DNA of 64,000 nucleotides, from positions 313,541 through 377,540 of the forward strand of contig JAEZMV010000017.1 of the NCBI GenBank assembly GCA_023414875.1. The letters run 5' to 3'. The position numbers were made by a program, and so were the translations under genes. Numbering within the stretch: position 1 is the stretch's first letter; each line of letters opens with the position of its first letter. The notes below the pieces were generated by a model, which ran no database searches, was not told the origin of the DNA, and saw only the letters and a program-made list of their open reading frames with translations. Shown here piece after piece: positions 26,566 through 33,969 of this stretch. The stretch is from Bacillota bacterium (GTDB taxonomy: Bacteria > Bacillota > Clostridia > Lachnospirales > Lachnospiraceae).

Positions 26566-26620
26566 TATTCGAGTATGTCGTTAAGAATATTATAAGCGTA
26601 ATATTCTTGAATAGAGTAGC
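26566..26620. repeat. nested hairpin after smpB
   Basis: AAGAATATTA and TAATATTCTT (inside 26583-26608) form a perfect stem, with outer CTATTC/GAATAG arms. AT-rich, no T run directly after. Confidence 0.45.
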
Positions 26621-26662
26621 ATAATTCACACATTCACTACGTAATAATTGTGGACTTAAATG

Positions 26663-26707
26663 AGCATATGTGCTGAAGCTTTTGAATACGTACATATGCT
26701 TTTTTAT
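26663..26707 (+). terminator. intrinsic terminator after smpB
   Basis: AGCATATGT (26663-26671) pairs with ACATATGCT (26692-26700), then six T. Confidence 0.75.
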
Positions 26708-26740
26708 TCAATAAAATTTGCGTAAGGTAATTATTACTTG

Positions 26741-26804
26741 GTGAACGCGTTCGGCGCAGAGGGTCTGCTTTGCAGACTCTTTGTTCTTGCAGACTCTTTG
26801 TTGA
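26741..26804. repeat. dispersed repeat B, copy 1
   Basis: GTGAACGCGTTCGGCGCA (26741-26758) recurs with one change at 42953-42970; both are followed by a related GTCT...TTGCAG...TTTGTTCT stretch. This copy also has an internal duplication of GCAGACTCTTTGTT. The 10-bp palindrome GAACGCGTTC is also found at 40987. Located just upstream of the S41 peptidase gene. Confidence 0.6.
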
Positions 26805-26823
26805 TTTATTTTTGGGGGTATCT

Positions 26824-28143
26824 ATGAAAAAGATTACAAGAGGAATATTGACAACCATAATCATTGTTTTAATTCTTGCACTACTAACGGGAATGGTATT
26901 AGTATTTATGGCTTTTCGGTATAATGGCAAATGGAAGATGGAAGCATATGGCTTCTGTTTTGATATTAATGGCGGTGTGGTAAAGGCATATGAGGTAACT
27001 GATAAACATTACACAAGGATGAAGAAGTATGATGGATTTATTATCAAAGATACCTTATATAGCGGGATCGGCAAATTTTCGCTTGATAAAGAAGATGATC
27101 GGCTGATATTAACGGATAAGGGTTCACAGGTAGTATATCCTACCATAAAAATGTCAAAGAGTTATTTTGATGATATGGCTAAGGTTTCCTCAGATGATCC
27201 GGTTGCCAACTTTGATATGTTTTATGAAATATTAAAAGAGAACTATGCATTTGCAGATATGTATGGCGTAAATTTTGATGATGAATATGAAAAATGGGCA
27301 CCCCTTATAACGGCTGATACTTCCGATGAAACGTTATACACATATATGTGCAGTATGGTGGAAAAATTAGACGATGGCCATGTAGAGATAAGCTGGAGGG
27401 ATAAGGAATTTAGCCCATCAGATCATGTTCCGAAGTGGATTACCGATAAAGATCAGTTGAATCTTCTTGCGAATACCATCAAAGGCAATTACGTGAAGGA
27501 TTATTATAAATTTAAGGATTGCTACATACGGTATGGTACATTAAGAGAAGATACCGGTTATATCATAATACAGGGACTCGGGATGGAGGAACTGAATAAA
27601 TCAAAATCTACTAAAAAGGCCATGGATAAGATAATAAAACAATTTGAAAGTAAGAAAACAATTGTGATAGATCTTCGCTTTTGTGGAGGAGGATTTGATG
27701 AGGCCTCATTACTTATTGCAGGATATTTCACACAGGATCGTTATTTGTCCTATAAAAAGCAAGCATATTACAAGGGGACCTTTACCGAGTTACAAGACAT
27801 ATATGTAAATCCAAGTAAGCTTTATTATCAGGGGGACATCGTAATCCTTACCAGCGGATATACAATAAGTGCCGGTGAGACTTTGATTAGGTCCATGCTA
27901 GCAAATCCAAAAAATAAGATCACCATAGTTGGAGAAAAGACAGCAGGATATTATTCGGATAGTATACCGAAGGTACTTCCGGGTGGATTTTCCTTTGGTA
28001 TGTCGACAGAACGATTTTACTGGTATGAGGATACGATGCTGGAAGGAAAGGGTATTGTTCCTGAGGTTGAGATACCGGTAGATATTAAGGATGCAGAAAA
28101 AGGCATCGACAAGGCTTTGGATTGGGTATTGAAGAACTATTAA
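26824..28143 (+). CDS. membrane-anchored S41-family (tail-specific protease-like) peptidase
   Basis: A 439-aa protein with one N-terminal membrane segment (residues about 8-32) and the rest outside. The C-terminal half is an S41 domain: TIVIDLRFCGGGFDEAS, TSGYTISAGETLIRS (nucleophile Ser near 349) and VGEKTAGYYSD (general-base Lys near 373), ending GKGIVPEVEIPVD. No PDZ domain is recognisable, so it resembles the tricorn/interphotoreceptor-type S41 subgroup. Natural substrate unknown. The frame opens at 26770, but ATG 26824 has TTTGGGGG upstream and starts the signal anchor directly. Confidence 0.85.
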   Translation: MKKITRGILTTIIIVLILALLTGMVLVFMAFRYNGKWKMEAYGFCFDINGGVVKAYEVTDKHYTRMKKYDGFIIKDTLYSGIGKFSLDKEDDRLILTDKGSQVVYPTIKMSKSYFDDMAKVSSDDPVANFDMFYEILKENYAFADMYGVNFDDEYEKWAPLITADTSDETLYTYMCSMVEKLDDGHVEISWRDKEFSPSDHVPKWITDKDQLNLLANTIKGNYVKDYYKFKDCYIRYGTLREDTGYIIIQGLGMEELNKSKSTKKAMDKIIKQFESKKTIVIDLRFCGGGFDEASLLIAGYFTQDRYLSYKKQAYYKGTFTELQDIYVNPSKLYYQGDIVILTSGYTISAGETLIRSMLANPKNKITIVGEKTAGYYSDSIPKVLPGGFSFGMSTERFYWYEDTMLEGKGIVPEVEIPVDIKDAEKGIDKALDWVLKNY

Positions 28144-28182
28144 AATATAATTTTCTAATATTAGGATTTAATGCGTTATTGA

Positions 28183-28276
28183 AAGGGGCTAATGCAGTAC
28201 TCTTTTCAGCTAGTTTGCTGGAGTAATATTACTTCAGCTATAATACTGATTGAGTTTAGTTTTGCGATAGCCCCTA
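28183..28276. terminator. bidirectional hairpin between convergent genes
   Basis: AGGGGCTA (28184-28191) pairs with TAGCCCCT (28268-28275) and encloses the palindrome GCTGGAGTAATATTACTTCAGC-like stem at 28217-28238. Lies between the S41 gene (+) and the ferredoxin gene (-), a natural place for shared termination, but T runs are short. Confidence 0.45.
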
Positions 28277-28283
28277 TAATACA

Positions 28284-28505
28284 TTATTGTGATTGCTTAT
28301 ATTCCTCTAAGAGTGCTAAAATTTTCGGTGTACAGCGTCTTCCCCCGCAAGGTCCCGAGCCGGCACCCGTAGCTTTTTGAACTTCTTGTAAGGTGCTGGC
28401 ACCCTCTGCAATTACTCTCTTCATCGTAGACCTGGGTATACCTTTGCAGATGCACACCTTTGTCATTTTGTCTATAATATCAGAGTTCAAATTTAAATTA
28501 TCCAT
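28284..28505 (-). CDS. Bfd-like [2Fe-2S]-binding protein
   Basis: A 73-aa protein with the four Cys of the BFD-type [2Fe-2S] domain: CICKG near residue 18 and GPCGGRRCTPKI near 52. Such domains shuttle electrons or serve in iron release and in larger oxidoreductases; as a free small protein its partner is unknown. GGAGC precedes ATG on the - strand. One of few - strand genes here; transcribed away from the tmRNA promoter. Confidence 0.85.
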   Translation of the reverse strand: MDNLNLNSDIIDKMTKVCICKGIPRSTMKRVIAEGASTLQEVQKATGAGSGPCGGRRCTPKILALLEEYKQSQ

Positions 28506-28705
28506 TAGAATTGCTCCTGTTCTTGATTAATAAGGTTATTAGCGAGTAAGTACAGGTAATAATCTAACCTATCATACATTCATTATACAAAGAAAGATAG
28601 ATTTTATTCAACCATTAATTTATAAAATGATCACTAGTGCTTTAATTTCATGTACAAAATTGGATTTATAGGAATTAAAATTTTTTTAAATATGTAGCGG
28701 TTTGC

Positions 28706-28734
28706 TTGACACTTTGCCTAAACTGTATTACGAT
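28706..28734 (+). promoter_or_regulatory. ssrA promoter
   Basis: TTGACA at 28706-28711, 17-bp spacer, TACGAT at 28729-28734, with the predicted start about 80 nt before mature tmRNA. The 317-bp gap 28506-28822 otherwise holds nothing I recognise. Confidence 0.8.
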
Positions 28735-28822
28735 ATATATGCGTCTGTTAGCTGGATATTACAGGTAGACACTGCGGGGCGGATCCCTGAACATTCTATC
28801 TTGTAATTACAATCTAATATTA

Positions 28823-29202
28823 GGGGTTGTACTGGTTTCGACGGGGGTTTGGAAATTGTGGAAGCCATTCGCAGACTAGGACTGCGTCATCAACTTAGAA
28901 TTAAATTTAAACGCAGACGAAAATTTAGCGTACGCTGCCTAGTGGCAGCTGTCGACCTTAAGCAACTCGCGGCTTAAGAACTCGGCATCAAATTAGCGGG
29001 GACCTTTATCTTCAAAGCTTTGAGAGGATAAAAGATTCATGAAGCTACCGAAACTAAGAGCCTGTCTGTTGGCGCTTAGCGGAGGGAACAGCGGACAAAG
29101 CGCTATTTTATAGCACTTGGGGTTCGCATAAAAGACAGACTGTAATGGGAGAAACTGCAATGGATGGGCTTTCGGACAGGGGTTCAACTCCCCTCAGCTC
29201 CA
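28823..29202 (+). ncRNA. ssrA: transfer-messenger RNA (tmRNA)
   Basis: A 380-nt tmRNA. The 5' end GGGGTTGTACTGGTTTCGAC is the standard tmRNA opening; GGGGTTG pairs with CAGCTCC at the 3' end to form the acceptor stem, and the T arm is GGACAGGGGTTCAACTCCCC. The reading frame ends with codons for ADENLAYAA at 28913-28939 and stop TAG at 28940. The 3' CCA is not encoded: TAC follows the discriminator A, so it must be added. Works with SmpB (26086) to rescue stalled ribosomes and tag their products for proteolysis. Confidence 0.97.
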
Positions 29203-29220
29203 TACAAAAAACAACATTTA

Positions 29221-29268
29221 AAAGTGCTTATGACCTTATATTTCAAGGCTTTAAGCACTTTTTTATTT
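29221..29268 (+). terminator. intrinsic terminator of ssrA
   Basis: AAAGTGCTTA and TTAAGCACTT pair, followed by TTTTATTTTT. Confidence 0.9.
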
Positions 29269-29310
29269 TTGTAATATTTTAGACCGTTTTAAACGTTATT
29301 TTATAGGCGT

Positions 29311-29509
29311 TTTATATATAGAAATTGATACTTATGGCTTTTGGAGATATAAAGCTGGTGAGTTGCTTAATGCAGGTATGGAAGTTCAATTATCTAGTAA
29401 TACGGTTTGGTTTACACGTAATGAAATATTCATATCATTTCCTCATGATAATCTTTTTTGTATTTCTGCCGCTTTTTCTTATTTTCAAAAACAGCCGAAC
29501 GGTATTTAA
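29311..29509 (+). pseudogene. possible gene remnant downstream of ssrA
   Basis: The + strand frame from about 29311 reads YIEIDTYGFWRYKAGEL then NAGMEVQLSSNTVWFTRNEI, which has protein-like composition, but has no start codon with a ribosome site and runs to a stop near 29509 inside the region used by the - strand ORF. It may be a decayed fragment of a gene from a mobile element once inserted beside ssrA. I do not recognise the family; this is a weak call. Confidence 0.25.
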
Positions 29510-29588
29510 CGCCACTGGAAACTCGTTTCTTTCGGTCAGCCTGTGATTCTTTTGTAAGTTTTAATAAATTAGATTTCTTCTTTTTCAT
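29430..29588 (-). CDS. 52-aa Lys/Arg-rich small protein
   Basis: Small, very basic ORF starting MKKKKSNLLKLTKESQADRK, with a near-perfect AAAGGAGAG ribosome site on the - strand. The longer frame to 29654 would run through the leader's 3' region, so ATG 29588 is preferred. No known domain is recognised. It lies 67 bases after an intrinsic terminator that follows a 24-codon leader ORF, the arrangement used to control antibiotic-resistance genes. The composition would suit an RNA- or ribosome-binding peptide (speculative). Confidence 0.5.
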   Translation of the reverse strand: MKKKKSNLLKLTKESQADRKKRVSSGVKYRSAVFENKKKRQKYKKDYHEEMI

Positions 29589-29654
29589 TTTTCTCTCCTT
29601 TTTCAGTAGCTTTCGCTGCGGTGATAAAATCCTGTTATGCATATAGATGGGCAC

Positions 29655-29681
29655 AAAAAAGCCCGGGCGATTTACCCGGGC
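29655..29681 (-). terminator. attenuator-like intrinsic terminator
   Basis: On the - strand GCCCGGG and CCCGGGC (arms at 29675-29681 and 29661-29667) enclose a short loop and are followed by six T. The very GC-rich stem contrasts with the AT-rich surroundings. It sits between the leader ORF and the 52-aa ORF, so as read it would stop transcription before the latter. Confidence 0.8.
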
Positions 29682-29706
29682 ATATACACGAAACTGATAT
29701 CAGGCG

Positions 29707-29781
29707 CTAAATAACGCCATGCCAGTTCAGATAGCACGGATTCAATTTATTGTTGTTTGACTTTTGATTAATATAAAGCAT
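29707..29781 (-). CDS. 24-aa putative leader peptide
   Basis: ATG 29781 to TAG 29707 encodes MLYINQKSNNNKLNPCYLNW plus HGVI. AAAGGTAGGTG precedes the start at good spacing. The mRNA around its end can fold in other ways (GGCG/CGCC and GAACTG/CAGTTTC stems), as expected if ribosome position controls the following terminator. Leader ORFs of this size before a terminator are typical for genes induced by ribosome-targeting drugs; which gene it once controlled is not known. Confidence 0.55.
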   Translation of the reverse strand: MLYINQKSNNNKLNPCYLNWHGVI

Positions 29782-29815
29782 GACGTCACCTACCTTTCTA
29801 TAATTTACTATTAAT

Positions 29816-29844
29816 AAATTATCATTAATAAATTTATATGTCAA
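29816..29844 (-). promoter_or_regulatory. promoter of the leader-peptide unit
   Basis: On the - strand TTGACA (29844-29839), 17-bp spacer, TAATTT (29821-29816), placing the transcription start shortly before the leader ribosome site. Confidence 0.7.
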
Positions 29845-30067
29845 CAAATTTACATAATATTCAATTTTTATTATAGTTACCTAGATTTGATTTTATTTTA
29901 CGAATAACATTCCAAATGATATAAAAAGGATATATTACCGTTAGTGTTAGATTTAGATAAACCTACCAATGAGAACTTTAACTATTTTATTAAAATTTTT
30001 GCGTCCTTCCTAATAATCCATCGTCTTTAAATATGTAGTTAAATAATAAATTAGGAGATGGATAAAA

Positions 30068-31180
30068 ATGCAAGAGATAATCAATTATTTATCAGGGCTA
30101 TTGGCGGATACTATTGCGTCAGTTTTAACAAGTCTTTATCACAATTGGCTCCCTTTAGGTATAGCCATACTTACTGCTTCACTTATGAAAGTTTATGTTA
30201 ATACAGAAAAGCTCAAAGCGTCATTACTTAGAAAACCAAAAGTTTCAATTCTTGCAAGTGTTATTTTCGGAGCTTTTACTCCGCTATGTGCCTGTGGTAC
30301 CATGGCTGTCGTTATTGGATTGTTATCTACCGCATTGCCCTGGGGACCAGTTATGGCTTTCTTAACCTCTTCACCGCTAATGAGTCCGGACACCTTCATT
30401 ATGATTGCCGGTGTACTCAGTTTCAAATTCGCAATTGCGCTAACCATAGCCTCAGTAGCTATCGGTCTGATTTCAGGCGGTTTGACACATTTGATTGAGA
30501 AAAAAACGAATTTTTTAAAAGATCAGCTACGATTTACGAAAAGTCAAGCCCCCCAATCTTGTGGTTGCAGTGTTGCAGCTACAGAGACAGTATGTGATTG
30601 CAGTGTTGCAGCTTCAGAGACAGTATGCGGCTGCAGTTCTACAATTCTAGTAACAGAACAACAAATATCAGAACCTACATGCGGCTGCAGTTCTTCTGCA
30701 CCTGTATCGGAACCGGTACCATCAAAGGATAATTCTTCTACGAAGTTTATGGATAAATATAAAATTAAGGAAGTTGGGCAGGCTTTGATAGATGTTGGCT
30801 TAAAGCAAATACTTCTGTATTTCACTATCTTTGCTGGTGTTGGTTATCTTATTCAATCCTTTGTACCTACTTCAGTAATCGTGTCTCTATTCAGTGGAGA
30901 AAGTTTATTTTCAGTTCCTTTAGCAGCTCTGATTGGCTTGCCCCTTTATGTTAGTGGTGAAGGTGCAATTCCACTCATGAAATCATTAATGGATGGTGGC
31001 GCAGGAGAAGGTGCAATGATGGCATTCATGATAACGGGCCCGGCAACCAGTGCCTGGGTTATAGCAGGAATTACAGCTTTCATGAAAAGAAGAGTGATTG
31101 GCCTTTATATCGGTTTTGTATTTGTAAGTGGAGTTTTAATTGGGTACTTATATCAAATATTAATAGCAATGGGTCTATAA
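30068..31180 (+). CDS. ArsP/DUF318-type permease with Cys-rich repeated loop
   Basis: A 370-aa integral membrane protein with about eight hydrophobic segments in two bundles. The first half has FGAFTPLCACGTMAV and TSSPLMSPD, the second PLYVSGEGAIPLMKSL and MITGPATSAWV, all typical of ArsP_1 permeases, which export trivalent organoarsenicals or metals. The loop between the halves (about residues 155-225) carries an 11-aa tandem repeat of CGCSVAATETV type, with five C-x-C pairs: an extra metal-binding segment. The DNA repeats with a 33-bp period from 30560. AGGAG lies upstream; the next gene is an 83-aa Cys-rich protein 50 bp on. Confidence 0.82.
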   Translation: MQEIINYLSGLLADTIASVLTSLYHNWLPLGIAILTASLMKVYVNTEKLKASLLRKPKVSILASVIFGAFTPLCACGTMAVVIGLLSTALPWGPVMAFLTSSPLMSPDTFIMIAGVLSFKFAIALTIASVAIGLISGGLTHLIEKKTNFLKDQLRFTKSQAPQSCGCSVAATETVCDCSVAASETVCGCSSTILVTEQQISEPTCGCSSSAPVSEPVPSKDNSSTKFMDKYKIKEVGQALIDVGLKQILLYFTIFAGVGYLIQSFVPTSVIVSLFSGESLFSVPLAALIGLPLYVSGEGAIPLMKSLMDGGAGEGAMMAFMITGPATSAWVIAGITAFMKRRVIGLYIGFVFVSGVLIGYLYQILIAMGL

Positions 31181-31230
31181 AGCTTAATGCATTTAATAAA
31201 TAAAATAATAATATTTTAGGAGGGTTAATT

Positions 31231-31482
31231 ATGTTTGAATTTAAAAAATCAGTAGCAGGCGTAGTAAAAGAAGAATTTGAGTGTGAATGTTGTGGCACAA
31301 TGGATGGTCAGGCTCCAACAGGATGTGGATGTGGATCCATGTCAACAAATAATCAGGCTCCAACAGGATGTGGATGTGGTTCCATGCCAGTAATCAACTA
31401 TGCCAGTAGTAGCTGTTGTGAGATATCAGCTGAAAATGATAAGCCATCAACCAATTCTGGATGTGCTTGTACATGTTCATAA
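31231..31482 (+). CDS. 83-aa Cys-rich putative metal-binding protein
   Basis: Small cytoplasmic-looking protein with 16 Cys, nearly all in CECC, CGCG, CC and CACTC groups. A 15-aa unit QAPTGCGCGSM-x4 is repeated twice (45-bp DNA period, from 31309 and 31354). The sequence resembles metallothioneins in composition only. The CGC-S/G motif also fills the loop of the permease just upstream, so the two probably bind the same soft metal or metalloid. Excellent AGGAGG ribosome site. I do not know this family by name. Confidence 0.75.
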   Translation: MFEFKKSVAGVVKEEFECECCGTMDGQAPTGCGCGSMSTNNQAPTGCGCGSMPVINYASSSCCEISAENDKPSTNSGCACTCS

Positions 31483-31528
31483 GAAACTCACTTAGTGAGT
31501 TCCTTATGGTTTGAAAGGAGATTGTGAT

Positions 31529-32887
31529 ATGACTAGTTTAGTTTTTCCAGAGAATTTTATATGGGGTACAGCTACATCCGCTTATCAAATTGAAGGTGGA
31601 TATAACGAGGATGGAAAAGGTGAATCTAATTGGGATCGATATACACATACACCCGGAACAATACTGGGCAATGATACCGGTGATGTTGCATGTGACCATT
31701 ATCATCTTTATCAAGAAGATGTAAATATCATGAAAGAAATTGGCATAAAATCCTATCGATTTTCAATTTCCTGGTCACGAATATTTCCTGATGGTAAGGG
31801 AGAACCGAATAAGAAAGGCATGGATTTTTATCGTAATTTAGTTAATTTGCTGAACGAAAATGAAATAACCCCGGCCGTCACCCTTTACCACTGGGATTTG
31901 CCTCAGAAGCTTCAGGATATAGGCGGATGGACAAATCGGGAGGTTGTAGACCTTTTTGTTCAATATGCGCGCTATGTATTCAAGGAACTGGGGGAAAAGG
32001 TGCCTGTTTGGATAACTTTCAATGAGCCCTGGGTGTCCTCATTTATTGGATATTGGTATGGCGGACATCCACCGGCTATATCTGATCTTTCATTAGCCTT
32101 ACAGGCGGCACACAACTTAATGCTGGCGCATGGCAGGACAGTTCGTGCTTATAGGGAAATGGGTATGAAAGGGAAAATTGGGATTTCACTTAATCTCAAT
32201 CCTGTTTATCCTGCATCCGAAAATGAAAATGATTTATTTGCTGCTAATAGGTATAGTGAATTCTATAATAAGTGGTTTCTTGAACCAATCCTGAAGGGAA
32301 AATATCCAGAGCAGCTTTTAGAATTGTTTTCGAATTATGCAACGCTTCCAAATCATGATAATGTAGATATGGATGTAATACATACACCGATTGACTTTTT
32401 AGGAGTTAACAATTATTCCTTTACCTCTGTAGTTTATGATGCTAATAAATTACCGCTCCAGGTAACGTTTGCTGAAACCGGAAAAGCTAAGACTGATACA
32501 GGCTGGGAGATATACCCCGAGGGCATTTACGATCTGTTGTTATATTTACACCAGGAATACAATGGAATAAAAATAATGATAACGGAAAATGGTGCGGCAT
32601 TTAAGGATGTTATTGATAATGATGGGAAAGTAAATGATGATGAGCGCATAAGCTACCTGAATGATCATATTGCAGAAATTTACCGGGCAATGAAAGCTGG
32701 AGTAAATCTTGCAGGTTATTATTTATGGTCATTCATGGACAATTTTGAATGGAGATTGGGTTATTCTAAAAGGTTTGGTCTGGTTTACATAGATTATGAA
32801 ACACAGAAGCGTATTATAAAGAAGAGTGGATTTTGGTATAAGAAGGTCATTGAAAGAAACGGAATTGTATTGGATCGCCAAGGATAA
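31529..32887 (+). CDS. GH1 family beta-glucosidase / 6-phospho-beta-glucosidase
   Basis: A 452-aa (beta/alpha)8 glycosidase. N-terminal FIWGTATSAYQIEGGYNEDG, acid/base Glu near 166 in TFNEPW, nucleophile Glu near 352 in ITENGAA, and YYLWSFMDNFEWRLGY with the aglycone and glycone residues. The NFEW ending and no phosphate-binding Ser-Lys-Tyr signature suggest a true beta-glucosidase rather than a phospho-form (inference). No signal peptide, so it cleaves imported cellobiose-like sugars in the cytoplasm. ATG 31529 follows GAAAGGAG by eight bases. Its position between metal-linked genes is odd. Confidence 0.92.
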   Translation: MTSLVFPENFIWGTATSAYQIEGGYNEDGKGESNWDRYTHTPGTILGNDTGDVACDHYHLYQEDVNIMKEIGIKSYRFSISWSRIFPDGKGEPNKKGMDFYRNLVNLLNENEITPAVTLYHWDLPQKLQDIGGWTNREVVDLFVQYARYVFKELGEKVPVWITFNEPWVSSFIGYWYGGHPPAISDLSLALQAAHNLMLAHGRTVRAYREMGMKGKIGISLNLNPVYPASENENDLFAANRYSEFYNKWFLEPILKGKYPEQLLELFSNYATLPNHDNVDMDVIHTPIDFLGVNNYSFTSVVYDANKLPLQVTFAETGKAKTDTGWEIYPEGIYDLLLYLHQEYNGIKIMITENGAAFKDVIDNDGKVNDDERISYLNDHIAEIYRAMKAGVNLAGYYLWSFMDNFEWRLGYSKRFGLVYIDYETQKRIIKKSGFWYKKVIERNGIVLDRQG

Positions 32888-32985
32888 CAGTGTATTCCTC
32901 TTGTTTGTACATTAATATTACTTTAAGACGGACTCGGTCAGGAGCAAATCAAGTTGCCGAAAGGTGAGGTTTTGATAAATTCTTA

Positions 32986-33013
32986 TTGATTTCTAGAAAT
33001 ATTATTCTATAAT
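32986..33013 (+). promoter_or_regulatory. candidate promoter upstream of sigZ-like gene
   Basis: TTGATT (32986-32991), 16-bp spacer, TATAAT (33008-33013), about 170 nt before the start codon. The rest of 32888-33185 shows nothing else. Confidence 0.5.
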
Positions 33014-33185
33014 TAAAAAGAGGATGATTTTAACATATATGTATTAAATTGATTAGAATTATAATCACATCTGAATGCATGTCAAGCATTCTCTGTTGTA
33101 GAGATGATATGGAGTTTTAGTAGTATGATTATCTGTAATTGCTTCATACTGATATTCGTATTGGAACAATAGGAAGGTTTTATAG

Positions 33186-33785
33186 GTGAAACGTATGGAA
33201 TATGGTACCGAACAAATATGGGAAGAATTTAGTTCAGCACTTCGTTCATTTATTTCTCGCAGGGTCTCTAACCCTTCCCAAGTTGAAGATATTTTGCAGG
33301 ACGTTTTTGTTAAAATTCATTCCAATATTGATTTACTCAAGGATAATACCAAAATTCGCAGCTGGGTTTATCAAATTACACGAAATACAATCATTGATTA
33401 TTACCGAAAGCAACAAATTAAATTAGAGGATATCGATGAGATACCTATAGAAGATGAAGGAGCATTTAACAACATTAATAATATGGTAGAGTTAGAACCA
33501 GCTCAGAAGGTTGCAGCCGGTTTAAAAGGAATGATTGATGACCTTCCGGAAAAATATTCACAAGCACTTTATCTTGTAGAAATTGAAGGGTTGCCCCAGG
33601 TAGATTTGGCAAAAAGACTGGGGATATCTGTATCGGGTGCGAAGTCCCGTGTTCAACGGGGCCGACAATTGTTGAAGGATAGCCTAATGAGGTGCTGCCA
33701 TTTTGAACTTGATCGATATGGAAAGATAATTAACTACCATCCCATTTGCTGCTGTTGCTGCTACCCGAATAAAATAAATAAATAA
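33186..33785 (+). CDS. sigZ: SigZ-like ECF sigma factor with C-terminal Cys cluster
   Basis: A 199-aa sigma factor. Region 2 is near residues 15-80 (SRRVSNPSQVEDILQDVFVK, then IRSWVYQITRNTIIDYYRK), region 4 near 115-165 (LPEKYSQALYLVEIEGL, QVDLAKRLGISVSGAKSRVQ). The tail CCHFELDRYGKI then HPICCCCCY matches SigZ of Bacillus in layout. No anti-sigma gene is near, so the Cys tail may sense metal or redox state directly (inference). GTG 33186 is placed eight bases after GGAAGG; the ATG nine bases on is too far from it. Ends with a good terminator. Confidence 0.85.
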   Translation: MKRMEYGTEQIWEEFSSALRSFISRRVSNPSQVEDILQDVFVKIHSNIDLLKDNTKIRSWVYQITRNTIIDYYRKQQIKLEDIDEIPIEDEGAFNNINNMVELEPAQKVAAGLKGMIDDLPEKYSQALYLVEIEGLPQVDLAKRLGISVSGAKSRVQRGRQLLKDSLMRCCHFELDRYGKIINYHPICCCCCYPNKINK

Positions 33786-33789
33786 TTTA

Positions 33790-33838
33790 AACAGTACTTT
33801 GGACTATATAGTTAGCTTCCGAAGTGCTGTTTTTTTAT
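33790..33838 (+). terminator. intrinsic terminator after sigZ
   Basis: AACAGTACTTTGG (33790-33802) pairs with CCGAAGTGCTGTT with minor mismatch, followed by seven T. Confidence 0.85.
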
Positions 33839-33887
33839 GGGGGGCTTAACAATAAGTAAATAACACAAAGGATGTTTCGATTCTATT

Positions 33888-33937
33888 TTACATTAATGCG
33901 TTAGTGTGGTATAGTATTAATTGGTACATATATGTAC
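33888..33937 (+). promoter_or_regulatory. promoter and palindromic operator of the OFA transporter
   Basis: TTACAT (33888-33893), 16-bp spacer, TATAGT (33910-33915), then the perfect 14-bp palindrome GTACATATATGTAC at 33924-33937 just past the start point, a likely repressor site. No regulator gene is adjacent. Confidence 0.55.
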
Positions 33938-33969
33938 AACCATCAATAAATTCCAATAAGGAGATTAAC

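Noticed and set aside
29655..29781. assignment of the leader and attenuator to a specific tetracycline or macrolide resistance gene
   Set aside because: The arrangement is suggestive, but I could not match the leader peptide to a known one with confidence and the resistance gene is absent.
29203..30067. mobile element integrated at ssrA
   Set aside because: No integrase, no duplicated ssrA end, no other element genes; only a possible scar.
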